A program made the translations under genes and the position numbers. A DNA stretch of 64,000 nucleotides from positions 62,001-126,000 of the forward strand of contig NZ_VTZW01000019.1 of the NCBI RefSeq assembly GCF_009728995.1, written 5' to 3'. Numbering within the stretch: position 1 is the stretch's first letter; each line of letters begins with the position of its first letter. The notes below the pieces were generated by a model, which was given only the letters and a program-made list of their open reading frames with translations, did not search any database and was not told the origin of the DNA. The stretch is from Streptomonospora sp. PA3. Its GTDB lineage: Bacteria; Actinomycetota; Actinomycetes; Streptosporangiales; Streptosporangiaceae. This document shows, piece by piece, positions 17,121 to 25,718 of this stretch.

Positions 17121-18452
17121 ATGTCGCGCACTGCCCTAGCCACTTCTCCCACGGTGGCGGAGACCGCAGACGGCAAGGATGTCGCGTCCGCGTCTCTGGA
17201 CGAGCTGATCACCCGGGGGCGCTCCCAGGGACACCTGTCCCTTGCGGAGCTCCGCGCCGCGTTCACCGCGGCGGGGATCAGCCCGGCCGACGGCCGCTCC
17301 ATCCTGCGCGAACTCGCCGACGCCGGCGTGCGGCTCGCCAACGGGGGCGGCGACGCCGCGGTGGAGTCCGTCGATGCAGACGCCGAGGACGAAGCGCTCG
17401 AGGAGGCGCTCGACACCGCACCCCGCGAGGCCGCCGAGGCCAAGGCCGAGGATACCGAAACCGTGAGCGCACCCGCTCACGAACCGGAGAGCCCCGAGGC
17501 CGACCTCGACGACCAGTCCCCGGCGATGGGCGACTCCGTCCACACCTACCTGAAGGCGATCGGCCGGCGCCAGCTCCTGACCGCCGAGGAGGAGGTCGAC
17601 CTCGCCAAGCGCATCGAGGCCGGGCTCTACGCCGAGTACCGCCTGGGCACCATCGAGGACTCCCCCGGCCCCGAGGAGAACCTCAGCGAGGCCGACCGCG
17701 AGGACCTCACCGAGATCGCCGAGGACGGCCGCCGCGCCAAGCAGCACATGCTGGAGGCCAACCTCCGACTGGTCGTCTCGGTCGCCAAGAAGTACAGCGA
17801 CCGCGGCATGTCCCTGCTGGACGTGGTGCAGGAGGGCAACCTGGGCCTGATCCGGGCGGTCGAGAAGTTCGACTACACCAAGGGCTTCAAGTTCTCCACC
17901 TACGCCATGTGGTGGATCCGCCAGGCCATACAGCGCGGTTTCGCCGACTCGGCGCGCACCATCCGGCTTCCCGTGCACGTCCTGGAGCTGCTCAGCAAGG
18001 TGAGCCGCCTGGAGCGGGACATGCACCAGAGCCTGGGCCGCGAGCCCACGCCCGAGGAACTGGCCAAGGAGCTGGACAAGTCGCCCTCGCAGATCGAGGA
18101 GCTGCTGCGGGTCACCCGCCAGCCCATCAGCCTCGACTCCACCATCGGCGAGGACGGCGAGACCCGCATCGGCGACCTCATCGAGGACATCGACGCCTCC
18201 GAGGCCTCCGAGGTGGTCGACCGCCAGCTGATGGCCGACCAGCTCCGCCGGGCGCTGGACGACCTGGAGCCGCGCGAGGCGACCATCATGTCCCTGCGGT
18301 TCGGGCTGATGGACGGGCGTCCGCGCACCCTGGACGAGATCGGCAAGCACCTCGGCCTGACCCGCGAGCGCATCCGCCAACTCGAGAAGCAGTCGCTGTC
18401 GAAGCTGCGCCACCCCAGCCGGGCCCAGCAGCTGCTCGACTTCGCGAGCTGA
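17121..18452 (+). CDS. sigA: Principal RNA polymerase sigma factor SigA (RpoD/HrdB)
   Basis: Housekeeping sigma-70 factor, 443 residues. An acidic, variable N-terminal region (1-130) begins with a region 1.1-like helical segment (SLDELITRGRSQGHLSLAEL). Region 1.2 is at about 136-165 (DSVHTYLKAIGRRQLLT). Region 2 is at about 205-275 with VVQEGNLGLIRAVEKFDYTK and the -10-reading helix FSTYAMWWIRQAIQR. Region 3 follows, then region 4 (about 389-440) with TLDEIGKHLGLTRERIRQLE. The ATG follows GGAAGGGAGGGAGG, a strong ribosome site. The gene is alone between a complex promoter region and a strong terminator. Confidence 0.97.
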   Translation: MSRTALATSPTVAETADGKDVASASLDELITRGRSQGHLSLAELRAAFTAAGISPADGRSILRELADAGVRLANGGGDAAVESVDADAEDEALEEALDTAPREAAEAKAEDTETVSAPAHEPESPEADLDDQSPAMGDSVHTYLKAIGRRQLLTAEEEVDLAKRIEAGLYAEYRLGTIEDSPGPEENLSEADREDLTEIAEDGRRAKQHMLEANLRLVVSVAKKYSDRGMSLLDVVQEGNLGLIRAVEKFDYTKGFKFSTYAMWWIRQAIQRGFADSARTIRLPVHVLELLSKVSRLERDMHQSLGREPTPEELAKELDKSPSQIEELLRVTRQPISLDSTIGEDGETRIGDLIEDIDASEASEVVDRQLMADQLRRALDDLEPREATIMSLRFGLMDGRPRTLDEIGKHLGLTRERIRQLEKQSLSKLRHPSRAQQLLDFAS

Positions 18453-18498
18453 CTCGGCCGCGGCCCCGTGCCGCGCCGACCGGTCCGCGCGACCCCGA

Positions 18499-18534
18499 CC
18501 CCGTGCCCGCCGCCGAGCGGGCACGGGGTCTTTT
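18499..18534 (+). terminator. Rho-independent terminator of sigA
   Basis: A 12-bp perfect stem (CCCCGTGCCCGC at 18499-18510, GCGGGCACGGGG at 18517-18528) with a 6-base loop, followed by TCTTTT. It starts 47 bases past the sigA stop and is the most canonical terminator in the window. Confidence 0.9.
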
Positions 18535-18668
18535 CGCGCCCGCACCGGCCCGGCGCAGCGGGCGGCGACCGCGGCGGACGCCGGAAGGCGCCTCAGGGGC
18601 CCCTGAACCTCCCCCGAGATCTCCGGTCGAGGGCTGTCCGCCGGCAGGCGGTGGGCGAGAATGCGACC

Positions 18669-19079
18669 ATGTCCGACGAAACGCCCCCCGCGCCCTCCCC
18701 CGCCCGCACCCCGGGGACCGCATCGCCCGGCTCCGACATCGCGGCCTCGCTGCGCGCCTCGCGCGAGCTGGGACCCGACTACGACGCCGCGATCGCCGAC
18801 GCCATCGCCGAACGCCTCGACCGCGCGGTCGACGAGCGCGTCCGGTCGCGCCTGGCCGAGGCCGGCCTGGAGGCGAAGCGGCCCGGAGCGCCGGCGGCCC
18901 CGGAGAAGCCGGACCGCCAGGGCTGGACGCCGCGGATGACCATGGGCCTGCTGGCCATGTGCTTCGCGGTACCGATGACCGCGATATGCGGCAGCTTCAT
19001 GGGCCCCGCCGGCATCGTCCTCGCGTGGGCGGGCATCCTGATCTGCTACGTCATCAGCATCGCCGGTACCCGGCGCTGA
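18669..19079 (+). CDS. Small membrane protein of unknown function
   Basis: 136 residues. Residues 1-85 are soluble, with a Pro/Ala-rich start and a charged helix (DAAIADAIAERLDRAVDERVRSRLAEAGL) that could form a coiled coil. Two membrane helices (about 95-113 and 116-132) close the protein, ending in an arginine pair. I do not recognise a named family, though the pattern of a DUF1707-like charged helix plus two C-terminal helices is common beside GntR/YtrA-type regulators. It lies downstream of the sigA terminator and converges on the GntR gene 14 bp away. Confidence 0.7.
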   Translation: MSDETPPAPSPARTPGTASPGSDIAASLRASRELGPDYDAAIADAIAERLDRAVDERVRSRLAEAGLEAKRPGAPAAPEKPDRQGWTPRMTMGLLAMCFAVPMTAICGSFMGPAGIVLAWAGILICYVISIAGTRR

Positions 19080-19093
19080 CCCGCACCGGCCCC

Positions 19094-19456
19094 TCAGCCG
19101 CGCAGCGCGGCGCGGACGATGTCCAGCGCCTCGCCGCTGTCCAGGCCCAGCTTGGCGATCACGTCGGCATAGGTGCGGGCCGCCGCGACTGCCTCGGCGC
19201 GCTGGGCATCGCCGTCGGCGGCGATGTAGGTGCCCGAGCGGCCGCGCGTCTCGACGACGCCGGCCTGCTCCAGCTCGCGGTAGGCCCGCGCGACCGTGTT
19301 CACTGCGACGGAGAGGGTCTCGGCCAGCGCGCGCACGGTCGGCAGCTTGTAGCCCACCGGTAGCTCGCCCTTGGCGGCCTTGTTGGCCACCGCCGCCCGT
19401 ATCTGCTCATACGGGGGAACCTTCGACGTCGGGTCGATCCGGATCGCGTCCGGCAT
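19094..19456 (-). CDS. GntR family regulator, short YtrA-type
   Basis: 120-residue transcription factor. The winged helix spans about residues 10-75 (KVPPYEQIRAAVANKAAKGELPVGYKLPTVRALAETLSVAVNTVARAYRELEQAG, given here in part: LPTVRALAETLSVAVNTVAR is the recognition core). Only about 40 residues follow, too short for a UTRA or FCD effector domain, which is the YtrA-like arrangement. The ATG at 19456 is preceded by GGGGCGAG. YtrA-type proteins often control adjacent membrane or ABC genes; the convergent membrane protein gene is the obvious but unproven partner. Confidence 0.85.
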   Translation of the reverse strand: MPDAIRIDPTSKVPPYEQIRAAVANKAAKGELPVGYKLPTVRALAETLSVAVNTVARAYRELEQAGVVETRGRSGTYIAADGDAQRAEAVAAARTYADVIAKLGLDSGEALDIVRAALRG

Positions 19457-19548
19457 CCTCGCCCCCCACTCCCTGTAACTGCGGTGCCACTGGCGTGCGC
19501 GCAACGCCTGCTCCGATACTCCCATTGCGGAGCAAGCGCCGCACGCCG

Positions 19549-19944
19549 TCAGACCGCGGCGGGACTGCGCGGCAGGCGCTCGATGCCGTGCAGGCGGTGG
19601 GTCTCGCGGGCCGTCAGGAGGCGCTCGGCGGTCTCGGTCGCCCACCGGACGTCAGGTGTGGCCAGCCGCTTGCGGCGGTAGATCCGGTCGGTGTAGCCGC
19701 GCGGGCCGATCAGCACCCGCTCGCGGGCGTACGCGGCGCGCATCGCCTCGGTCAGGGCCTCATCCAGCGCGACGCCGCAGTGGTGCAGCTCCTCGATGTC
19801 GGCGTCGGAGCGCTGCGCCTCGGCCAGCCGCCGCTCGGCCTCGGCCACCTCCTGGAGCAGCTGCGGAAGCCGCTCGGCCGCACGCTGGTCCTCGGCGTGG
19901 CGCTTGCGCGCGGAGTCGTCGACTTTGCGGTTTGCGAGGGCCAT
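19549..19944 (-). CDS. Hypothetical protein with coiled-coil N-terminus
   Basis: 131 residues, highly charged. Residues 8-60 predict a long helix or coiled coil rich in Glu/Arg (AERLPQLLQEVAEAERRLAEAQR); the remainder is basic with YTDRIYRRKRLATPDVRWATE. There is no membrane segment or recognised domain. The ATG has GGGAG 5 bases upstream. It is leftward, 92 bp upstream of the GntR start and divergent from the TetR gene. Coding status is supported by the ribosome site and composition only. Confidence 0.6.
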   Translation of the reverse strand: MALANRKVDDSARKRHAEDQRAAERLPQLLQEVAEAERRLAEAQRSDADIEELHHCGVALDEALTEAMRAAYARERVLIGPRGYTDRIYRRKRLATPDVRWATETAERLLTARETHRLHGIERLPRSPAAV

Positions 19945-20074
19945 GTTCGCTCCCGATATGTGGTTGGGGTCCGCGGGGGATGGGTAGGGCGTGTCGGCGT
20001 CCCACTCTAGACGCGTGCAAGATCACCTCGCGAGTGTCGCGGCGCTTCGCAACGCCGCCTTTACGCAGTAATCC

Positions 20075-20080
20075 TAGGAT
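20075..20080 (+). promoter_or_regulatory. -10 element, probable leaderless promoter of tetR-like gene
   Basis: TAGGAT ends 6 bases before GTG 20087 and no Shine-Dalgarno is seen, so transcription probably begins at the start codon. Confidence 0.45.
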
Positions 20081-20086
20081 CGGGGC

Positions 20087-20755
20087 GTGAGCCGAAACAA
20101 TGCCGGTCTCAGCACCGACCGCATCATCACCGAAGCCCTGCGCATCATCGACGGCCAAGGGCTGCGCCGGTTGACCATGCGCCGCCTGGGCGACGCCCTG
20201 GAGGTGGAGGCCATGGCCATCTACCACCACTTCCCCCTGGGCAAGGAGCAGCTCTTCGACGCGATCGTGGCCTACATCAGCGACGTCTTCCGCCGTCCGG
20301 CCGGCGAGGACGAGCAGGAGGACCCGCCCGGCGAAGACGGCGAGGAGGCCGGGGACGCCGAGGAGGCCCCCGACCCGCGCCCCTGGGATGAGCGGCTGCG
20401 CACCTGGGCGCTGGACTACCGCCGAGCGCTGCTGGACCACGCCCAGGCGCTGCCGCTGTTCATCCACCGCCGCCCCGACACCGAGGCGGCCCTGCGCACC
20501 CGGGAGCTGCACTACGCCGCTTTCACCGAAGCCGGGCTCAGCGGCGCCGACGTCGTCCAGGCCGCCGCCGTCCTGGACTCCTACGTGACCGGCGCCGTCA
20601 TCCACGAGGTGCGCGCCGACGGCCTCCCGGCCCAGCACCCGGCCGTTCCCGACGGGCGCTTCCCCCACGCGTCGGCGCTGCGCGGCGTCGAACTCGACCC
20701 CGAGCACCGGTTCACCCGCGGCCTGGATTCCCTGCTGGACTCACTGCGGCCCTAG
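20087..20755 (+). CDS. TetR/AcrR family regulator with TetR_C_1-like C-terminus
   Basis: 222-residue repressor-type protein. The N-terminal helix-turn-helix (about 10-55) reads STDRIITEALRIIDGQG then LTMRRLGDALEVEAMAIYHHF, where the usual YxHF signature of the recognition region is present. The C-terminal domain has the ALPLFIHRRPDTE and LDSYVTGAVIHE features of the TetR_C_1 group that includes TetR itself. An acidic insertion (EDEQEDPPGEDGEEAGDAEE, about 75-94) is unusual. No efflux pump is adjacent, so the target is unknown. It is convergent with the two-component genes. Confidence 0.88.
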   Translation: MSRNNAGLSTDRIITEALRIIDGQGLRRLTMRRLGDALEVEAMAIYHHFPLGKEQLFDAIVAYISDVFRRPAGEDEQEDPPGEDGEEAGDAEEAPDPRPWDERLRTWALDYRRALLDHAQALPLFIHRRPDTEAALRTRELHYAAFTEAGLSGADVVQAAAVLDSYVTGAVIHEVRADGLPAQHPAVPDGRFPHASALRGVELDPEHRFTRGLDSLLDSLRP

Positions 20756-20846
20756 ATCATTGATGGGAATCGCCTTTGCCCGATACGGGTGCGGTGTCGG
20801 GCTTCCTGTCAGGAACCCCCAGGATGTTCAGGGCCCAAGCACCCCC

Positions 20847-20895
20847 GGGTTGCGGCAGTTGGCTGTGACGCGCGAAGCGCCCGTTGCCGCAACCC
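20847..20895. repeat. Inverted pair of CCCATTGCCGCA-type cores
   Basis: GGGTTGCGGCA (20847-20857) and TGCCGCAACCC (20885-20895) form an 11-bp perfect inverted repeat around a 27-base loop. Each arm matches the central part of the dispersed intergenic repeat core. It sits between the convergent TetR and response-regulator genes, so it could act as a bidirectional terminator. Confidence 0.6.
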
Positions 20896-20949
20896 CGGTG
20901 GTGACGGCTTTCCGAGTGGTTTCGCGGAGGGTGCCTGGTCGCAGGGCCG

Positions 20950-21624
20950 CTACCGTGTGAGTCCCAGTTCCTGGGCGGCGATGGCGGCCTGCACGCGGCT
21001 GCGCAGGTCGAGCTTGGCCAGGATGCGGCTGACGTGGGTCTTGGCGGTGGTCTCGGTGATGCTCAGGCGCCGGGCGAGCTGGCGGTTGGACAGTCCCTCG
21101 CCCACGCAGGCCAGCACCTCGCGCTCGCGCGGCGTCAGATCGGCGAGTGCCGCGGCGGGCGGACGGGCGCGCCCGTCCGCCGCGGACGCCGACCCGGCCG
21201 CGCCGCCGCCCGAAGCGGCGAACTCCTGGATCAGCCGCCGCGTCACCGCAGGCGCGATCATGCCCTCGCCGCGCGCCACCACCCGCACCGACTCGATCAG
21301 GTCGCCGGCCTCGATGTTCTTCAACAGGAACCCGGCGGCGCCGGCGCGCAGTGCGCCGAACACGTACTCGTCGAGGTCGAAGGTCGTCAGGATCAGCACG
21401 TCGGAGCCGGTTCCGGCGAGTTCGCGAGTGGCGGTGACGCCGTCCTTGCGCGGCATCCGCACGTCCATCAGGACCACGTCGCAGCGGGTCCGGCGGGCCG
21501 CCGCCACGGCCTCCTCGCCGTCGGCGGCCTCGGCCGCCACCTCGATGTCGGGAGCGGAGTCCAAGATCATCACCAGGCCCGACCGCACCGCCCACTGGTC
21601 CTCGGCCACCACCACCCGGATCAT
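20950..21624 (-). CDS. NarL/LuxR-type response regulator
   Basis: 224 residues: a receiver domain (1-120) with the acidic pocket in VVVAEDQ, the phosphoacceptor Asp in VVLMDVRMPRKDG and Lys in FLLKN. After an Ala/Gly linker comes a LuxR-type helix-turn-helix (about 160-222, LTPREREVLACVGEGLSNRQLARRLSITETTAKTHVSRIL). Its start overlaps the kinase stop by 4 bases (ATGA), showing translational coupling. It is partner of the kinase upstream; targets unknown. The protein is a close paralog of the regulator at 58281-58928. Confidence 0.95.
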   Translation of the reverse strand: MIRVVVAEDQWAVRSGLVMILDSAPDIEVAAEAADGEEAVAAARRTRCDVVLMDVRMPRKDGVTATRELAGTGSDVLILTTFDLDEYVFGALRAGAAGFLLKNIEAGDLIESVRVVARGEGMIAPAVTRRLIQEFAASGGGAAGSASAADGRARPPAAALADLTPREREVLACVGEGLSNRQLARRLSITETTAKTHVSRILAKLDLRSRVQAAIAAQELGLTR

Positions 21625-23003
21625 CGCGCACCGCCCTCCTGCCCGCCGACGCCGCCGACGGCCTGTTCCGCCGCCTGGTCCACCGCGCCGCCGGCAACCC
21701 CCCGCTGCGCCTCCGGCTCGGACGCCTCGGATTCCGCGGGCGGCAGCGGGATCTCGGCCCGCACCCGCCACGTCCGCGCTCCGAGAGGGCCGGCGCTGAA
21801 CCGGCCGCCGAGCAGCAGGACGCGTTCACGCATCCCGGTCAGCCCCGCGCCCGCGCCGTGGCCCTCCAGGACCGCCGCGCCCGGCGGCCCTGCGCCGTCC
21901 CGCTCCGCGGCCGCGGGGTTGGTCACCGTCAGCACCAGGTGGTCTCCGTCCACGCTGCCGGCGCGGAACTCGACGGCCACCTCCGCGCGCATCGGGTCGG
22001 CGTAGCGCAGGGCGTTGGTCAGCGACTCCTGCAGCACCCGGTAGGCGGCGGCGTCGGTGTGCGGCGGCAGCGGCCGCGCGGGCCCCGACCGGACGACCTC
22101 GACCGCCAGCCCGGCCTCGCGGGCGTCGGCGAAGAGCCGGTCGGCGTCGTCGAGCCGGGGCGTCACCGCTTCCAGCTGCGGGCTTTCGTCGGCGCCGCGC
22201 AGCACCCGGATCATGGCCCGCATGTCGGTGAGGCCGTGCAGACTGCTGTCGCGGATCACGGTCAGGATGCGGCGCGTCCGCTCGGGATCGGCCTCGCGCA
22301 TCGACAGCGCCGCGGTCGACTGCACGGCGATGGCGCTGAGGTGGTTGGCGATCACGTCGTGCAGCTCGCGCGCCACCCGGCCGCGTTCCTCGGCCACGGC
22401 GTTGCGGCGGTCGAGTTCGGCCATCCGCTCGATCTGGCGGGCCCGCTCGCGCTCCAGCGCGGTCCGCCGGCGGTGCTCGCGCACACTCATCCCGCTGATC
22501 ACCGGACTGGCGAAGACCAGCACGTAGAGTCCGACCCCCTGGACCACGCTCAGCGGCCCGCCGGGCAGGTATCCCCGCACCAGCGCGATCGCCAGGCCCG
22601 CGGTCACGGCCGCGCCGACCACGCAGACCACCGCCAGCACCGTGTTGGCCACCCGGGGCCGGCCCCACACGCAGGCCGCGTACAGTGCGTCGCCGTAGAC
22701 GATGAGCACGGCCATCGAGGGCCCGATCGCCGCGTCGGCCGCGGCCACCAGCGTGGCCGCCCCCACGGTCGCGGCCGGGGCGGTGCGGCGGAAGACGACC
22801 ACCGCGCAGACGGCCGCCAGCGTGGCCAGCAGCCACCGCGGGTCCACGCCGTCGCGCTCCACGACGGCGCCCACGGCCCACAGCACCAGACCGAGGGCCA
22901 GCAGCGACACCGACCACAGCAGGCTGCCCAGATAGGCGCGGCCGCCCAGTACGGGGCGGTCCAGCAGCTCGCGGCCCGGCAGTCGTGCTCTCACGGACTC
23001 CAT
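21621..23003 (-). CDS. Sensor histidine kinase, DesK/NarX-type (HisKA_3)
   Basis: 460 residues. The N-terminal half has about six hydrophobic segments and little extracellular loop, so the signal is probably sensed in the membrane. The phosphoacceptor helix is ERGRVARELHDVIANHLSAIA (His in ELHD), followed by the HATPase domain with AAYRVLQESLTNALRYAD and the GAGLTGMRERVLLLGG segment. It is the first gene of a two-gene operon with the response regulator. It has no clear Shine-Dalgarno and is divergent from the membrane protein at 23135. Confidence 0.94.
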   Translation of the reverse strand: MESVRARLPGRELLDRPVLGGRAYLGSLLWSVSLLALGLVLWAVGAVVERDGVDPRWLLATLAAVCAVVVFRRTAPAATVGAATLVAAADAAIGPSMAVLIVYGDALYAACVWGRPRVANTVLAVVCVVGAAVTAGLAIALVRGYLPGGPLSVVQGVGLYVLVFASPVISGMSVREHRRRTALERERARQIERMAELDRRNAVAEERGRVARELHDVIANHLSAIAVQSTAALSMREADPERTRRILTVIRDSSLHGLTDMRAMIRVLRGADESPQLEAVTPRLDDADRLFADAREAGLAVEVVRSGPARPLPPHTDAAAYRVLQESLTNALRYADPMRAEVAVEFRAGSVDGDHLVLTVTNPAAAERDGAGPPGAAVLEGHGAGAGLTGMRERVLLLGGRFSAGPLGARTWRVRAEIPLPPAESEASEPEAQRGVAGGAVDQAAEQAVGGVGGQEGGAR

Positions 23004-23134
23004 CTCAGCACGTGCTGCCCGCCGATGCGTACATCCAAGGTCGTAGGGCGATCTCCTCGCCGCCGACGATGCCCGCCGCGCGCCCGCGTCCGATGCTGGG
23101 AGCGTCGAATCCGCGGCCGAGAAGGGGGCGCACG

Positions 23135-23731
23135 GTGATCGTCGGGCTGATCCTGGCGTGCGAGGTCATGTTCTGGGTGCTGCTGCTGGGCGGGCTGGCC
23201 GCCCGCTACCTGCTGCGCCGCACCCGGCTGAGCACCGCGCTGCTGGTGTCGGTGCCGGTGCTGGACGCGGTGCTGCTGGCGGTGATCGCCGTGCATCTGG
23301 CCTCGGGGGGCACGGCCGACGCCTCCCACGGGCTGGGCGCCCTGTACCTGGGGTTCACCGTCGCCTACGGGCACCCCATCATCAAGTGGACCGATGTGCG
23401 CTTCGCCCACCGCTTCGCCGGCGGCCCGCCGCCCGCCAAGCCGCCGAAGCGGGGCATGCCCGCGGTGCGGCGCGAGGCCGCCGCGTGGCTGCGGTGCGTG
23501 CTGGCCTGCGCGCTCGGCGCGGGCGTGCTCGGCGGGTTGATCGTGTTCGTGGGCGATCCGGCGCGCACCGCGGCCCTCGCGCAGTCGTTCTCCCCGCTGG
23601 GGACCATCCTGGTGGTGCACACGATCGCCTCGGTGTGGATCGTCGCCGAGGCGCTGCTCGGGCGCCGGGACACGGCCGGCGGCGAGGAGGGGGCAGGGGC
23701 CCGGCGCGACGCCGCCGCGAACGAAGGCTGA
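23135..23731 (+). CDS. Multi-pass membrane protein of unknown function
   Basis: 198 residues with four or five hydrophobic helices (about 1-22, 33-53, 62-82, 119-142, 150-172), a basic Pro-rich cytoplasmic loop (GGPPPAKPPKRGMPAVRRE) and a charged tail. GTG 23135 follows AAGGGGG at a usable distance, and sequence upstream in the frame is not protein-like. No named family is recognised. It is divergent from the histidine kinase, so it may be a target of that two-component system, which is only a positional inference. Confidence 0.75.
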   Translation: MIVGLILACEVMFWVLLLGGLAARYLLRRTRLSTALLVSVPVLDAVLLAVIAVHLASGGTADASHGLGALYLGFTVAYGHPIIKWTDVRFAHRFAGGPPPAKPPKRGMPAVRREAAAWLRCVLACALGAGVLGGLIVFVGDPARTAALAQSFSPLGTILVVHTIASVWIVAEALLGRRDTAGGEEGAGARRDAAANEG

Positions 23732-23742
23732 GCGCAGGCGCC

Positions 23743-23775
23743 GCGGCCCCCGGGCGTCGGGCGCCCGGGGGCCGC
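23743..23775. terminator. Long GC hairpin between convergent genes
   Basis: A 14-bp perfect stem (GCGGCCCCCGGGCG at 23743-23756 and its complement at 23762-23775) with a 5-base loop lies between the membrane protein gene and the convergent ABC ATPase gene. There is no T-tract. Confidence 0.6.
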
Positions 23776-23806
23776 TGAACCGCGTGGGAGGCCGGCTGCC
23801 GGCCGG

Positions 23807-25705
23807 TCAGGCCGCCGTGGACTGGCGGCGCAGCTCGGCGCGCTGGGCTCGGTGCTTCTTGGCCTCGACCGGGTCGAGGACCGGCGCGGCGGCCAGCAGC
23901 TCGCGGGTGTAGTCGTGCTGGGGAGCCTCGTAGACGGTGTCGCTGTCGTTCAGCTCGACGACCTCGCCCTTGCGCATGACCGCCACCCGGTCGCTGACCT
24001 GGCGCACCACCGCCAGGTCGTGGGCGACGAAGATGTAGGTCAGGTCGAAGTCGTCCTGGAGCTCGTCCAGCAGCCGCAGGACCTGGTCCTGGGTCGAGAC
24101 GTCCAGCGCCGAGACCGGTTCGTCGCAGATGACCAGCTTGGGCCGCAGGATCAGGGCCCGGGCGATCGCGATGCGCTGGCGCTGGCCGCCGGAGAAGGCG
24201 TGCGGGAACCGGTTGTAGTGGGAGGCCTCCAGCCCGACGCGCTCCAGCAGCTCCTGGACCTTGCGCTGGATCTCCTTGGTGTTGGACTCCCCCTGCACCC
24301 GCAGCCCCGCGCCGATGCTGTCGCCGATCGTCACGCGCGGGTTCAGCGACGAGTAGGGGTTCTGGAAGATCATCTGGATGTCGCGGCGCAGCGGGCGCAG
24401 CTTGTACTCGGGCAGCCGCGTGATGTCGCGGCCCTCGAAGACGATCTGGCCGGAGGTGGGCGTCAGCAGCCGGGTGATCATCCGCGACAGGGTGCTCTTG
24501 CCGGAGCCGGACTCGCCGACGATCCCCAGCGTCTCGCCCTGGTGCAGGTCGAAGGAGACGTCGTCGACGGCGTAGAAGTCGCTGGCGCGGCCCAGCAGGC
24601 CGCCGCGGACCTTGAAGCGCATCCGGGCGTTGCGCACCGACAGCAGCGGCTGCTCGGCGGACTCCGCGCTCTTCTCCGGCTTGGCGGTGGCGCCGGTGCG
24701 CTGCTGGGCGGATTCGTCCTCGACCGCGGCGGCCTGCCGGGCGGCCTTGGCCTTGAGCGCCTTCTTGGCCTGGGCGCTGAGCCCGCGGGGAGCGGACTGG
24801 GTACGCTCGGCCCGCACCTGGGCGCGCCGCTGCGCGCGGGAGACGTCCACCCGCGGCACGGCGGCCAGCAGCGACTTGGTGTAGGGGTGCTCCGGGGACG
24901 ACAGGACCCGGCGGACGTCGCCGCGCTCCACGATGTCGCCGTTCTGCATCACCAGCACCTCGTCGACCGAGCCGGCCACCACCGCCAGGTCGTGGCTGAC
25001 CAGGATCAGCGACATGCCCAGGTCGCTGCGCAGGTCGTCGAGCAGGTCGAGGATCTGGGCCTGGACCGTGACGTCCAGGGCGGTGGTGATCTCGTCGGCC
25101 AGCAGCACCGTGGGGTCGCACATCAGGCCCATGGCGATCAGCGCGCGCTGGCGCATGCCGCCGGAGAACTCGTGGGGGTAGGAGTTGATCCGCTTGGCGG
25201 CGTTGGGGATGCCCACCCGGTCCAGCGACTCGACGGCCCGCTTGCGGGCGTCGGCGGAGGAGGCTTCGGGCCGGTGCACCTTGTAGGCCTCGATGAGCTG
25301 GTTGCCGATGGTGTACTGCGGGTGCAGCGACGACATCGGGTCCTGGAAGACCATGGCGATGTCGTTGCCGCGCATGTTGCGGACCTGGCCGTCGGTGGCG
25401 GTGGCGAGGTTCTTGCCGACGACGGTGATGTCGCCGGTGACCTCGGCGTTGGTGCCGCGGTGCAGGCCCATCAGGGCCAGGGAGGTGGCGCTCTTGCCCG
25501 AGCCGGACTCCCCGACGATGCCCACGGCTCCGCCGGCGGGCACGTCGAAGGAGATCCCGTTCACAGCGGTGATCCGCCCCTCCAGGGTGGGGAACGTGAT
25601 CCGCAGATCGCTGACGCTGACGACCGGGTCGGTCATGGCCGCCTCACCTTCGGTCCGGTTGGCCCCTGCGGGCGAGTTTGCAGAACTGGGCGCGGTACTC
25701 GACAT
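23807..25705 (-). CDS. Peptide/nickel-type ABC importer, fused double ATPase (DppD-DppF-like)
   Basis: 632 residues, two nucleotide-binding domains in one chain, which powers import through the adjacent permeases. Domain 1: Walker A GESGSGKS (about 64-71), signature FSGGMRQR, Walker B LLADEITTALD (about 202). Domain 2: Walker A GESGSGKS (about 398), signature FSGGQRQR, Walker B VICDEPVSALD (about 527). The linker (about 290-350) is charged and Ala-rich. Domain 1 has Ile where DEP is usual (DEIT). Starting at ATG 25705 places GAGGGGGA 7 bases upstream; a second ATG at 25636 is less likely. It begins 13 bp after the permease stop and is the last gene of the operon. Confidence 0.94.
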   Translation of the reverse strand: MSSTAPSSANSPAGANRTEGEAAMTDPVVSVSDLRITFPTLEGRITAVNGISFDVPAGGAVGIVGESGSGKSATSLALMGLHRGTNAEVTGDITVVGKNLATATDGQVRNMRGNDIAMVFQDPMSSLHPQYTIGNQLIEAYKVHRPEASSADARKRAVESLDRVGIPNAAKRINSYPHEFSGGMRQRALIAMGLMCDPTVLLADEITTALDVTVQAQILDLLDDLRSDLGMSLILVSHDLAVVAGSVDEVLVMQNGDIVERGDVRRVLSSPEHPYTKSLLAAVPRVDVSRAQRRAQVRAERTQSAPRGLSAQAKKALKAKAARQAAAVEDESAQQRTGATAKPEKSAESAEQPLLSVRNARMRFKVRGGLLGRASDFYAVDDVSFDLHQGETLGIVGESGSGKSTLSRMITRLLTPTSGQIVFEGRDITRLPEYKLRPLRRDIQMIFQNPYSSLNPRVTIGDSIGAGLRVQGESNTKEIQRKVQELLERVGLEASHYNRFPHAFSGGQRQRIAIARALILRPKLVICDEPVSALDVSTQDQVLRLLDELQDDFDLTYIFVAHDLAVVRQVSDRVAVMRKGEVVELNDSDTVYEAPQHDYTRELLAAAPVLDPVEAKKHRAQRAELRRQSTAA

Positions 25706-25718
25706 GGTGGCATCCCCC

